64,000 bases of DNA, from positions 10,581,240 through 10,645,239 of the forward strand of contig JAJEKV010000013.1 in the NCBI GenBank assembly GCA_021234155.1, in the 5' to 3' direction. Both the position numbers and the translations under genes were made by a program. The notes below the pieces were generated by a model that worked only from the letters and a program-made list of their open reading frames with translations, had not been told where the DNA came from and made no database searches. Origin of the DNA: Isoetes taiwanensis (Eukaryota; Streptophyta; Lycopodiopsida; Isoetales; Isoetaceae). Of this stretch, positions 31,259-44,239 are shown piece by piece. Within the stretch, counting starts at the first letter, position 1; the number at the start of each line of letters is the position of its first letter.

Positions 31259-34081
31259 GGACATGAAATGGGTAGATTAGAGTTTGTAAATGAAGGAATG
31301 TTGTAGATTTAATCTGCCTTAGAAGGAATGGGCTGCTAAGATGTGAATGGTACTTTGCCCCACCGTAATGCCAATACCATCACTCCATTTAAAGGAACAT
31401 TGCAACAAATGTATCCAAGGCCATCTTCCTTGACACTGCCCCACAATGATGGCATATGTTGCTCATTGTCCCCACAAACATTTCAACACACACTCTTAGA
31501 TATAGGCATATACTATTGGCATTCTAGAATAATCACCTACTAAGGTAGGAACTCTGAAAGAAAGTTAGAGTGTCTACATACTTTTGTCTCAACATGCCAT
31601 CAATGGCATATATTTTGTCTCAATATGCCATAATGGCAAGCAGTGCCACTTGACTCCCAAGGATGGATGGTGAAGATGGAAGTTTCAAGAGAGGGTTCGC
31701 CAGAAGAAGCTTTCTGTACATTCAACCCAAAATTACACCAATGTGCAGCCAGATTGTCATTGAGGTGCAAGTGGGCAAGAGCAGAGATGAGGAATAGTAA
31801 AAGACATGGTAGCATAGAAATTTGAAATTCAATTGGTATACAAAACTCAAAAGTATCAGCACCAATAAATAAGATAGCGCTGCTTTTGAAATTTTGATAA
31901 AATTAAGGTGCAATAGGCCTCACAAATAATAAGTGAAGATTCGATCAAACTTTTAATGCAATTTTTGTTTTTTCCATGTGTATCATATAAGAATATCCTA
32001 TAACCAATTGAATTAGAACCGTAAATAAATTTCTATATGCGCAAATCTGAGAATATCCCCAGCATTACACTTGATTGCATTTTGCCATAGATCACATAAA
32101 TAACTTTGCTGTATACAGCCTTGAAGGCTGGCAGACACATGTTACACTACGTTGTGTGGTACGAAGGAGGCCAAACGAAATTTACCATAAAAATGCCTCT
32201 TAGTATTCCAAGACTATGCACCTGTTCATATTGTTGGCAGTATGGAATGATATTCACGCGAAGGCCAAGAGAAATTTACCACAATGCTTCATGTTAAAGA
32301 ACTAAGCCCCACTTATTTGTTTTATTGTATGCAATATGGAATGAGGATTCACATGAAACATCCCAGTGATACACTGCGTTTCTAATAATACAGTATTAGA
32401 AAGTGGAATGATAATCAGCCACAGCTAGAACATCCATGCGCTTTTGTGCCATAGAAACAATTGGATATACGCACAGTACAACATTGGCAGCAGGATGATA
32501 ATCATACAACCAAAACATGGCGAGAAACAGTCCCGTAGCTTTGAACAGTCATTAGTAAGCCATATGGAAACTGAACAATCAATGTGCTGTAGTGGGCAAG
32601 CATTGGACACCATTGGCTGGCATTAGTATGAGTATAAGGCATTAAATTTTGTAATTTACGAGGTAAGGACCATATGGAGATAATAGGGACTTTGTGGCAG
32701 TAATCATGGCAAGGGGAAAACTGTCCCTGAGAGGGGAGGAGATAGATACCGCATACAGCATTACATGTAACATTTTCAGCACAACACCACACACTGCCCT
32801 TTTAAAAAAAGATATACGTCCGTGGGTCCCCATGACGCAATAGGCTACAATAGATCCATTTCATTACAAACAATTGTCATTTTGCTCGTCTCATACTCAC
32901 TGCGATGATATTTGTCAAACACTATTGTGTAAGGTTTGAGCTTGCTGCTTCGAAATCCCAAGTATCGATGGCCAGCGAAAGCTATAATTCTTTGCATATG
33001 TGGCTGCCAGATTCAGTTGTAGTAGCGGACCAATTTAAAATAATCTGTTTAAAATGCTTTTGCAACCCATCTGTGGGCTAGAGCATAGTGGTCTAAAATT
33101 CTAATAAGGATCCGTAGATGCACCAAAATTTAAAAGTAATCGAGCAAATTGTCCCCTTTTACTCCCCTAAGATAAGGGCAAACGCATAGAATGCTCCTAA
33201 CACTTGCTTTCTTTAGTAGATGACAAATGTGCAACAATGGCCAACAAATCAAAACATATAAGACAAAACAAACCAAAGCAATTGCATTTATCAACAATAC
33301 AAAAGAATCTAATTTTACCATTAATTTAGATTGTTTATAAAAGATATTATAGTAAAAATTATTTCTCTAATTCATAGAAATAGATGCAACAAAACAAACT
33401 GCATTGTGTTTATGAACTCATGATGATGTTTTAAAAGAAAATAGTTTAGATGAAATGAAAAATTAAAAAAAAAACCTAGTATTTGTTCCTCCACCAAACA
33501 TACATGCACATTTTATACTTAAAATTACAATAAATCTTCAAAAGGTGAACAAATGGCTATAAAGAAATGAATGTAGCAACACAATCGCAAAAAACTTGAC
33601 TTATGATACACTCAAATGAAATGAACACAAACAATGTCAAATGACAGTAAGTCTAACTCGCTTAGTTGCACACAACATGGCTTGTCATGCATCTCTAAGT
33701 TGTATAAGGATGAAGCGTCTTTCAAAAGTAGACTCAGAGTGCTTTTGAGGCAGCACGGATGGGTTCAATAAAATCCTACCTAATAAAAAGATAGAATTTA
33801 AATCAATAAAAAGAAAAATTCATATTACCTTAAGGGTAGAAGCAAGAAAGGGTGTCTTGTATTTCTTTTGCAAATTGATGTAAAAAAAAATACACTAGTA
33901 ATTTTAAAGTGAATTTAAGGAAAACAGCCGAATTTATATGGGTCGCCTATCATTAATACTTTTTGGTCCACGTGAGATTCTTTTGCAATTATTTTTGGCA
34001 ACCCCACCAATTTGGGGGCACACTTTTTATTTTTTGAACTCCCTCCACGGGATTGAAGCCTACCGGATTGAAACCCCTTTC

Positions 34082-37000
34082 TCATTTGGAACCAAGAAAT
34101 AGGATCCCCATTTCTATGCCTGCTTGATCGATCTTGGAATGTATGAAGCTATGGCGGAGAATCAAATTCTACCACGGAACAGTCAGACCGGATCTTGTTC
34201 TTGAGGGACTTTACCATCGAGGTCGAATTTGCTATTGAGGAGGACTCACATGCATTTCCGGGACAACCAATCTCATCAAAAAGATGCAAGAGAGAGGCCG
34301 GATATGGGACAAAAAACGTATTAGAAGAAGGGTGAATGATTCTATGGAATCACATACTAAATCAAGTTTCTAGATTGAATCAAAAGTAAAGCTTTTGCTG
34401 AAAATTATTATGGGATAGTAGATTGGACTTTTATTTGGGTCTGTTGTTGGAAGGCCCTAAAAAGAGGCTATTGTGAAAAAAGAGATTTATTTGAAAACCT
34501 TAGGATGATGGCCTCAAGAAGTGAACTAACTAATAGCAATGATGTTTGTCGCCCAAACACGTTGTTTCTTTCCATGGTAGTTGGAAAGGAAGGTAAGACA
34601 CAGCAGAACCTGCTGGCAGGGAAGGCCAAAATCCCCCAAAATTGCATCCTAGAAATATGCGACTAGCAGCGAAGGAGGAAAAATGTCAGCACATTATTGG
34701 AGCAAATCAGGCATTAGCAAGACTTAAAGCTAAGAAAAATGCCATAGATCGTGCTATGAAGGGAGTTGTTAAGTTCACGGTTAGAAGATAATACAAAAGT
34801 ATCACCAAAGGTAAAAAGAATTGTCAAGAAGACAATTCAAGACATCGACATTAATTACATGCTAGTATTTTAGGGTCATGGAGGAGTCACATAGTTTTTG
34901 AATTTTCACGTCCCCTAACATCAAATGTACTTTAGCTAGGAATGTATGTAGAAAGTCATGTAGATGTTTTCTACATTTTTTTTGCGAGAATTATTGATAG
35001 TCTTTAACTGTGACAAGCATGTTCCACATCATACATCAAGAAATGTTATTCCGCTTTTTCTTGTAGAAGTTATATTGACATGCTTTTACATTGAATCAAC
35101 GAAGGTATACTTGAAGCTAGCTTTGTAGAGATGTCTTCTGAATGTAAGAAAAGGAAAAGCGAAGAAGGAAGCTACTTGTAGATATGAAGTAGATGTCGAA
35201 ATATGTAGATGCTTTTCATACAGAGTATTGTAGCTGTTAATAAAGCAAGGATGTGAGTTTTGAGGAAGAAGTAGCTTAGATGTAAAAAGAATGTGGAAGA
35301 TACATTAAAACATATAGAGATAATACACGTTAATATTTTTGCCAGATACGGCGGTCGTACTTTTACTTACGAGGCTGAATTATACCAAATCTTTGTTGTC
35401 GGCATCAAAAGTCAAAAGAGTGGCATCAGGGCAGGTCCGAATACTTAGGCTTACTCCTTGCATCACGAGAAAAGCACAAAAGGGGAGAATACCTGGCACA
35501 TTTGTGTGAAGCATGGCCGGCCGAATTTATAAGAAGGCTTTCAGCTATGATGAGTCCAGAATTGGACGAAGAATTGTACTTGCAATTGCTGTGTGTGCTT
35601 GAGGAAGTTAATCACGAGGATTTGCTGCTTCAAGCGAAATTATGATATTGTGAAGACGCGGCTTTGGAGAGCCATGAGTATACAGAGGCCGTGAGTGGCA
35701 CAAGCTAGCTGCATGGAAACAAAGATGGCGGTTGTGGGGAGAAGCGGTTAATTGAGTTGTGTCCACGAGGAGAGAGAAGGATGTAAAACTTGCTCGGGGA
35801 TTGATTAGATTGGCAGAGTCTATGAAAGAAGAAGAAACTATGTTAATGAACAGCTAAGAGACTTCGCGAGATTGGATTGACAAGAAGAGGCGATTAAAGG
35901 AGATGTTGGACCGCACATGTTGACCATATGTCTAAGTTGCTATATCACAATTTACACATTTGGCTGGCGCATTGGCGGGTTCGAAGGGTACATCTGAACA
36001 CTTAGCGGCGGGTGTTGCTATGTTGTTGATTTTCGAAAATTACAAACCATTCGAAAAGCATTGATTCAAGCTTCACGGCATTGGTACAATGAACAAATTA
36101 GTATTACCAGGTTGCGCTTCACCATGTTCAAGGTAAATGGCAGATTGAAAATGTGTACTCAACATTGGGGAACGATAAACTCATTTTTCCACTTGCATTT
36201 TAGAAGTTATTCCAAGAAGATGCGCACTCAAATGGTTGCAAAGAGAATGGTGGTATGCACCATTTGAAATACCATTTGGTTTGAGATGCAGATGGTTGTG
36301 CAGCCAGTTTAAATCTGAAAAACATTTCTATCTGTTGTAAGATACCATATTCAACATAAGATAAAATCAGTGGAATTCTTTGGTTAGAAGAGGGACAATA
36401 GGGGAAGGGAACACCACGATGAGAAGAGGCAGAGAGGAAAATCTCTAAATTGTGACTTGAAGAGAATAGTAAGAAAAAGGATGGGAAGATAGTAAAATGC
36501 AAACTATTTTAGTGTCCAGAGTGATGAAAGAGGGAGAAAAAAATAAGTATTGAAGGGTACGATACAGGGAGGCATTGCGACATTGATGGTCCCAGCACAT
36601 GATATGTACTTTCGTAAAAGCATGCAATCACCCATTATCAATGAAACTCAAAACGATACTTCTAACAAAAATGTAGCCAGGCCTACTGCTTTTTAGCTGC
36701 CATCCCGAATTTTGAAGAAGGTAGCACAACTTACGAAAATCTTGACCATAGCTAGTGAGGTGATTCACGAAAAACTAAGAAACGATATACGTCAATGCAA
36801 AAGAATGACTGATGAAATTTGTACTGGGCAAATGGCAGGGATAATATTGACGTGCTGCCGAGGTCCCAGTGATTATTTTGGATGTACTTCGGAGCCTTGA
36901 TCTCTTGGTCCTTATACCATCCTTGATTGCAGTAAACACAATATTACTTTCGAGGTAGATACCATGGATGACTATGGAAAGCTTGTTTTCGGTGGTAGGG

Positions 37001-37215
37001 TTATTACATGCTGGCTGCGGTCCTGGTATATGGGAATCTGAGGGTTACCTACTGAAGAAGGTTTTATACCTCCACGTGTGGGGGGTGCAAAAACGCGTGG
37101 AGCGATCCAGCACAAAAGAGGAATGAAAAAGAAAAGTATATGCATATGAAGCCCATCTCGATGCCGAGATGCTTTATTAGGAAATGCACGAATTATGCAA
37201 ATGCTTTTAGCAATT
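34082..37215 (+). pseudogene. Transposase-like gene of the SDGC / GHGKGEHDG family (copy 2)
   Basis: Duplicate of 22868-25950, more heavily frameshifted. Recognisable pieces are the N-terminal basic region with ATGCAAGAGAGAGGC, KRDLFENL, the AATTGTACTTGCAATTGC part of the Cys cluster (about 35570), HWYNEQIS (about 36080), DGCAAS (about 36288) and the HGKG/HDG region near 36395-36425. TCTCTTGGTCCTTATACCAT and similar inserts absent from copy 1 occur near the end. No frame is long enough to be functional as written. Confidence 0.65.
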
Positions 37216-37679
37216 TACATTCTTTGTATCCAAGTTTTACCTTTGTATGAGGCACATAATTGGTTGTCATGTGTTGCCGTGAGTGTTCGTCACTTGTTTT
37301 CAATATTAAAGTGAATACATTGGCTGGTAGGTTCGAGCGCAATACATGTACCAGAAGACACTGTACTTGGCAAGCAAACTTCAAGGTTAATGGCTGCAGC
37401 AAGGTTAATGGATTTCACATATTTAAGTAGGTATATATGCTATGGTAGAAACCATTTTTGGAAGTGCCTAGTATTTGTAGTTTTGATTTGCAACTGTCCA
37501 CGTACTAAAGATAACTTATAACGACATAGCTCAGTATGCCTCTTTTAAAAAAACAATGGGGGACACTTTATATTGTATCCTTTAGAATGGGGGGACTTAT
37601 ATGGGGACACTTATGTTGTACCCTAAACCATAACTTTGGCTACTTTAGAATTGGTGGGTCTTTATTGACCTTGTAAAAA

Positions 37680-38045
37680 TAAAAAGTGTTAACACAAAAT
37701 TTTAAGTTTGACATCTACACAAAGTGCTGAAGTGTTAGCACTTGTGCAAGGTTTGACATCTTGACACAAAGTGCCAAAGTGTTAACACCTTGTGCAAGGT
37801 TTGACATCTGACTTTAAAGTTGCACAAAGGTCTGAACCTTGGCGACATTATTGACCTTGTAAAAAATAAAAAGGGGACACGAGTTTTTTTTCCCTTTATA
37901 CAAGTTATTTAACACTTGTGCACAAAGTGTTAACACCTTGTGCCTAAGTGTTGACATGTTTGTCACACCACTTATAACGTAATTATTTTAACACGTGCAT
38001 AAAGTACTAGTACTTTTTTGCAATGTTTTGACATCTGACCACTTA
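37680..38045. repeat. CACAAAGTGTTAACACCTTG array, second copy
   Basis: Counterpart of 26401-26760 with the same two alternating motifs. Individual motif copies gained or lost one to three bases. Confidence 0.85.
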
Positions 38046-38585
38046 TACAACTTATTAACATCTCCTCCTAATTGTGCTCGACAATACAATACACCCGAAT
38101 TTATTATGTCAGTAACACATGTTCACAATAATCATCATGACATAATTAGAACTTCAAAATTTACAAGCGTATCTCATGTACATCCCAAAATTTACAACTA
38201 TATCTCATATTTGCATGATGGAAATTTACAAAATTGAAATGATACACTTGTCCACATCTCGAGAAATCCCATGAGGCTTTTCGGTGTCATGAAGTCACAC
38301 GATGGGATGGAAGCAAAAAGAGATGTGCACTTATCCCAAAAACTGAAATACCTTGCACTAACATTTTAGGGGATGAAATTGTATCCCATCAAGTCAATTT
38401 GTACCTTCACACTCCCTCGTCATGGACCCATGAGAAAGTTGGAGTCAGGTGCGAGAGAGAGGAGGGTTCTTGGCAGAATGTGAAGGTACATAGTGGGAGT
38501 GCGAGTCACCGCACGTAAGTCAAGTGTTGGGGACTTAGTGAGCTCAAAAGAAATGGGATGTATCAAGCATACACTATCATCAAAC

Positions 38586-38733
38586 CCATCTCAAATGAGA
38601 ATCCCAAGTCATGTAAGATCATGACCTCCACATTCATCATCTTGGAGCACTCATCCAACCCATCTCAAATGATCCAACTCATGTCAAGACCCACTGCGAT
38701 TTCACATTCATCATCTTGAAGCACTCATCTAAT
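38586..38733. repeat. 70-75-bp tandem duplication, second copy
   Basis: CATCTCAAATGA-starting units at 38586 and 38661, counterpart of 27294-27425. Confidence 0.8.
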
Positions 38734-40347
38734 ATGAGCTTAAGTTGTCAATAAGTGGTAGAACTTTACGAGGATAATTTAAGAACAGGAGAAATGAAAA
38801 GACATACAAAACACTTGGGATAAATTACGACCTTTGGCCGAGTAAACCAGATACATGTAGCTTTTAGAATAATGCCATATGGCACAACTTAATATGTCAT
38901 TTTTTAAAATTAATTGGTTGAGGCACTACCAAAATACATCCAAAATTTTGAAGGCAACTAGGCCAAAACAAAGTCTGATTTTTTATGCGAGTGATTCCAT
39001 TAGGGCGCTGAAGGTATTACCGGTATCCAAATTTTATACAGCTTATGATATCGAAGCATAAACCAAAGTGTTGATCAAACCGAAAATTGACTGTTCATCC
39101 ACAAAACTCATAAACAAATGGTTAGATTCATCTACCAATCGACACATCCAATGGCTTCTCCATCTTCACACACATTTTAGCGAGGGCTTCTTTGCGTATA
39201 TGCTTCGCCGCCTAGCGATAATCGTGTGTGAAAACGGCCTCATAACTCCGTGCATAGTGCATTAAAACAAACAGAAATGTAAAATGGTGTAAACTAAAAG
39301 CTTGCAAGAGAATTGACACTTACCTTCAACTCCCAGGCTCCTTATTTTCCACAACCTACGTTCTAAATTTGTTACGCTGTGCCATCTTTTTTTACAAGCC
39401 TTAATTAGGCCGGTCCGGTGTTTGAGGTACTTCCAAGATGTTCAAGCCCCTTCACATTATTGACTACCGGCGAATAAAATCAACACCGCTGAGGTTTGAC
39501 TCATTGATCAATATCTAGCGTATGAAGCCCTGACATGCACATTTAAAGTAGAAATGTAAATATTAAGTAAATGTAAATGGATGGGAAAGTACAGGAAATG
39601 CATACCCTCTAATTGCCTACTCATTTGTCGCAAAAGCTTTTAGACTATTCAATATAAGTGAACTGGATGGTGCAATAAGAACTATAGGATTCCTACGCAA
39701 AGGCAAATATAGCCAACACAGTGCTCATTCTCAAGCAGGTAGAAGAACATCTTGGCATTTTGACATAACCGGCCCTTTCATCCCCTTTGTTTCCGCGATA
39801 TCTACAATGTTTCTTGAGGCCCTGGGGTTTTTCTTACTTGCTGTAGCTTCCTTGAACAAGTGAAAGTTAAAAGATGGATAAAAGAAAATCTTGTTCTTCC
39901 ACTCGATGGCAAATTATGATGGTACCTACAAGAAGATAAGGTCATAATTATACTTCATTATAAATACACAAAGAATAGGAGATGAAATAAGGAAATTACA
40001 TCTACAACACCTTGTGCATACACATAAAATACGTTCAATAAGGCGGCTTGTCAATAGGTACGTAGTTCTTCAAGGTCAATATCGCCATTCATTGATCTGG
40101 GGGGCTATCCTTTAGGGAAATTTCGTGTAAGAACAACACGACCACCTACAAGGATCAAATTGAAGTGTCAAGTATCATGCAGTATAAAAACAAATGTTTC
40201 ATAATATTACTAGCATCAAGATCGATTCTTCACCGGATTTAGAATCTTCAAGATTTTGTGTCTTCAACAGATTTTTGCCTACAAGAAATGGTGTGAGTTG
40301 GAAGAAATGGTGAGTTAAGATGAAGTGCATAATTTTCTTAGCTGCGC

Positions 40348-40602
40348 CTAGCCGGTGCATCCTTTCTCTGCTCGAGTTTTCCGCTTGTTATTGGGGGAGC
40401 ATCCTCCTCCTTCATTTATAATCATTTCTATAGTCACGTGCTTTCTTATCTTCATCTCGCTATAACCAAGTAGAAATATGCAATTCCCATGAACAAATGT
40501 TACTGCTTGATGAGCTTTAAAAACCAAACTAGTTACAAGTTCACGCCATTTTTTTCGCAGCAAATGGAAAACATATTGAGCTTCAAGACCAAAGAAGTAC
40601 AT
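40348..40602 (-). other. Unrecognised 84-codon ORF, possible exon
   Basis: Starts with ATG and reads MYFFGLEAQYVFHLLRKKWR, then KAHQAVTFVHGNC and SEMKIRKHVTIEMIINEGGG. The mixture of residues is protein-like in a region that is otherwise AT-rich, but there are no motifs I recognise and no supporting splice structure. It may be a decayed transposon or host exon. Confidence 0.2.
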
Positions 40603-41618
40603 ATGAAGTGCTCGAATAGGTAGTGTAAGACAAACACAACTAAAGAATTAAGTAGCTAAATACTTATACTATCAAAAACAAGTTAAAAAGAACATTCATT
40701 AAATGGCGCACCTATTGTAGAAACCTCAACAATACCGGTACTTTTCCGTGGGCAAAGGGGATTTTTGGTCAATATTCTCGGCCACCTACTTCACCAGATG
40801 AATGGACAAATATAAGCTAAATTAATGATGACACTATACAAAATAAAAGTGTCTCGTCACCTTTGATAGAAACTCGTTGTCGTCAAGGAAGCCAACTCTA
40901 AGATCCAAATTTGGGATCTTCGAAGACTAATTCCACCGCAATCACATCTTACAAATTAGCAACTCAAATAATATTGAAGCTTATATCAACTCAATTAAAT
41001 TTGAACTTATCGATTCTGGCATTGCCATCTCCACAAACTTTCCTGATTCATTTTTTTCCCGAGCCGCGGAGAGAATGCCTTAATAGGGTGATGCGCTGAT
41101 GTAGAAGGAGTCCCACGACATGGCATCATCCTTGGTTGGTTTAGGTTCGAGACATCCCGAGAATTTCAGGTAGCAAGGTTCTTCCTTCAAGGAATGGCTT
41201 CACACCGCATATGACAATGGCTAGTTAGCTAGACTCATATCTGAAAAATTCTACATGTTTACAAATCATCTACATGTTTACATTACAGCCGCTTACAAAG
41301 AAAGTTTCTTTTTGATGCTCCCTGTTTCTGCAAAACAAAAAGTAAATGTAATCAAAACTAACAAACAAGGAATCAAGAATGTAAAGTGTCAATAAATGTA
41401 AGTCATGCAAGAAAGCATCTACATGAGACAGATCTGCAAGTTATGCAAGAAAGCATGTACATGACAGAAATTTAAGTGAAGCAAGAAAGCATGTACATGA
41501 AAGAAATGTAAATGACAGAAAGAATGTACAGATCCAAATCCAAGCACCTTGAACTACATTCATTCTCCAGAACAACAAAACTTAAGTCTATGTAGAAGGT
41601 AAATGTCGATTCAGTACT

Positions 41619-41873
41619 CTACCAAACAAATACATATCTAAAAATAAGCACTTGCATATCAAAAAGTATTCCTACACTGTAAAATGAAATCAAGTGAACA
41701 GAATTACCTTGAGTAGAAATTCCCATATTTGCACGAAGTTCTTGAGGCCAAAGACAATGAAAAACACACTGGTTCGAAGTAGAGACACGGTATGAGACAC
41801 AAAGAAGGCAGTAGGGATGTCCACATGATGGAAACACCAAAATACTATGCCAAGGCATGCATTGCAAGATCAA
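41619..41873 (-). other. Unrecognised ORF with a RING-like cysteine pattern
   Basis: The frame includes HSILVFPSCGHPYCLLCVSY, in which CGHPYCLLC matches the C-x-H-x2-C-x2-C centre of RING fingers, with cysteines before (LQCMPWH) and after (NQCVFHC). The outer C-x2-C pairs of a canonical C3HC4 RING are not clearly present, so this may be a decayed exon or a coincidence. No neighbouring exon was found. Confidence 0.22.
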
Positions 41874-42434
41874 GATGTGTTCTTCACATGAGGATTTGAT
41901 GCCTTACTATCTCACGCAAGAACAGGATCGATGCAAGGTAATTACATCTGATGTTTCAAGATGTAACATCATGTCCTTTATCCTACTCTTTCACTAATTT
42001 CATTCATCTCCAAATCCTTGCTGATTTCATGGATGGCAAGTATAATGTCTCCGTGAACTCTAAGTCATGTCTTCATTGGCTTTGTTAAATTTTTTCATCT
42101 CCTCCATAAAACTTGATTTTTCCTCTTCAAAGTAACTTTGCCAATGCCATTTGCAAATCTATGCCCCGCTGCCTTTAGTGTCAATTTTGGCAAGTCGAAA
42201 GTGTTTATCGCGGCATCGATTTTTGGACAACCCCTACTTAATGTTTCTCTCACTCTCTAGCCCGCAAATCTCTATCAAGAAGCTCATACCTAACCCGTGA
42301 ACAGAGACCCGTGAGCCGCAATGTGGTAGTGCGAGGCCCGACGGAGGAGTCGAGAACATCTCACTTCCCCACTCCGCATTAACGCATCTTGACCGGATGA
42401 TGTTCCCAAAGACCGTGACCATTGGAAAGGCGGA

Positions 42435-43600
42435 GTGTCATGGAATTCAGCCTCGGACGCTTTCCCGGTGGTCATCTTCACGCTTGAGAGCGTGCATGAG
42501 CTGGTGGCCATCCCAAAGCGGCCGGGCCGGAAGTTGAAGGGGACAGCTCAGACGCTGACCGACTTGACCCCCAATGACGTTGAAGAGACCCGGCGTGAGC
42601 TGGCCAAAGTCGGACGGGCCAGACATGGAGGGGCAGCTGGCTGGTCCGGGAAGGGATGCGGAATTCGTGCAGCCAAATGTGGATGTGCACCTTCGCCCCC
42701 GAAGTCCCTCTCGAGGCGCACGTGCATCCACATCTTCCACTCCCCGGGACCACCACTACCATCGGGACCTGGCGATGCATGCCACTAAATAGGGATCGTG
42801 GCCTCGGCCTGTGGTATCCCCGAATTGCCGCGCTTTCCATGGCGTAAGGGGATAGCCTCACCTGGCCGCCATGGACATGGACCTTATCTTCCTCATGGAA
42901 ACATGGGAACATGCTGGTCACGTGCTACCTGATTTTGCCAGATACCGCTTAATTCGCCTTCAATGAGTGCACCGGAAAACGAGGGACACTGGAGGAATTG
43001 GGCGGTTACTACCATACTTTTGGCCCAATCGGCCTCCCCGCGCAAGGCGTATGTGCACAACGTATACGGGTACGAGTGCAGAATACCGGACGGCAGCCCT
43101 CCTCTTTGTGGCGCTTTGCTACTTCCCGCATGATGAGAGCAACTTTACCACACGCACTTGGATGTGGATGGCGTGAGCCCTATGTCGATCTATATGATGA
43201 CATACGCCAGCATGCATAATTGGGCAAGGTCATGTTGCTTGAGACTTCAATGCGCCAAACAGTGGACAGAAAGCAGATCCCAAAATTTGACCTCTAGCCG
43301 AGGATGTGTTGCAAATGACCCCGCAGAGATGGTTTGGCCAAGGGCGCCGATGACGCCAGGTGTGACACCTGCATGGCCGCAGCCGCCGCTAAGTCGGGCA
43401 AGATCTTTGACCCGGTCATTTGCAATGGTTGGCATGGGCGGGCCCTCCGCCGCTTCATTTGTAGACGGAGAACTGTGGGGGCGGCACCAGGGTGGTGGAT
43501 TACGCGGCTAGCGCATGAGCAATGCCTCACACTTGATCACCGCTTCGCAGCTCCGGACAGTGGCCGGACGAGGAAGTAGACCACCATCAGCCCGCGCTCT
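42435..43600 (+). pseudogene. LINE N-terminal region and apurinic-type endonuclease (EEP) domain, broken
   Basis: The first open part has RPGRKLKGTAQTLTDLTPND and EETRRELAKV, with no known motif. From about 42870 the EEP fold motifs are visible across frames: LIFLMETWEHAGHVLPDFA (the E-T-W motif), ALLFVALCYFPHDESN, a GDFNA motif in which the Gly codon is now a stop (GHVA-stop-DFNA near 43228), VICNGWHGRAL (about 43416), WWITRLAHEQ, and a (S)DHH-like VDHHQP near 43578. This endonuclease nicks target DNA in target-primed reverse transcription. It is inactive here through stops and shifts. Confidence 0.7.
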
Positions 43601-44239
43601 GCAGATAGATTGGTGCCAACCGAAAGCACCCATTGCCCCAAACACCCCACAAAACCACGGTAAGGCCCGACTATGATCATGCGGGCGGTCTATGCGCAGC
43701 ATGCTTTGAGCATGAGCTGCCGGAGGCCGCAACTCCCCACACAACAACAACAGACGGCTCCAAATTAACCAGTCCCTTCGAGGGTAGGGGACAGATGCTT
43801 TGGGAGAGGCCGCCTCGACGATCCACGTGGGCGGGGCAATCACCTTCCCTCGCAATCACCGGTTCGATGGACTAATGTCGGGGAGTGAAACGATGCCTCC
43901 GCCAAGTGCCGGACCCCACCATTCGCCTCGCTGTGCCGCCCACACACCGCCCTTCCTCAAGACCAAGAAAGCTGTACCTTGCAGAGCACCAAAGAATGAT
44001 GTTTGGTCTTCTAGACCGCCACCCTAGGGCCTTCTCGGGGAGAAAGGTCTTGAGTAAGCCTCAGACACTCTACTGTGGAAAATATTACCGAGGAACAATG
44101 GGTGAGATACTTGCGCCACTCGTGATGACCCAATGGGAAGCCGGCACCGGCATTCAGAGCATGTGCCTAGCAATCGGGTCATTACCGGCGGGGATGTCAT
44201 AATGGCCCGTAAACGCCTCGCAAACCGAAGGCGCTAGAT

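Larger units (their letters stand above)
27643..38943 (+). repeat. Large tandem duplication, copy 2 (~11.3 kb)
   Basis: Head-to-tail repeat of 17046-27627. It starts with a remnant of the LINE C-terminal region and ends at AAAATACATCCA. It is about 0.7 kb longer because of an inverted-repeat insertion (28344 onward), a nested 202-bp duplication, and many 1-10 base insertions. Divergence is dominated by small indels in coding, tRNA and non-coding parts alike, with long exact stretches between. Confidence 0.93.
38944..42289. other. 3.3 kb with no recognised gene; small unidentified frames and a tandem repeat
   Basis: A tandem repeat at about 41400-41525 has three units of roughly 40-50 bases built on (T/A)GCAAGAAAGCATGTACATGA. 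Minus-strand frames at 40348-40602 and 41619-41873 are listed separately. Plus-strand frames at 38879-39061, 39068-39265 and 40911-41099 show nothing I can identify. Confidence 0.45.

Noticed and set aside
42447-43855. Overlapping minus-strand frames in the 42-44 kb GC-rich region
   Set aside because: They are antisense to the LINE endonuclease region, whose motifs are on the plus strand.
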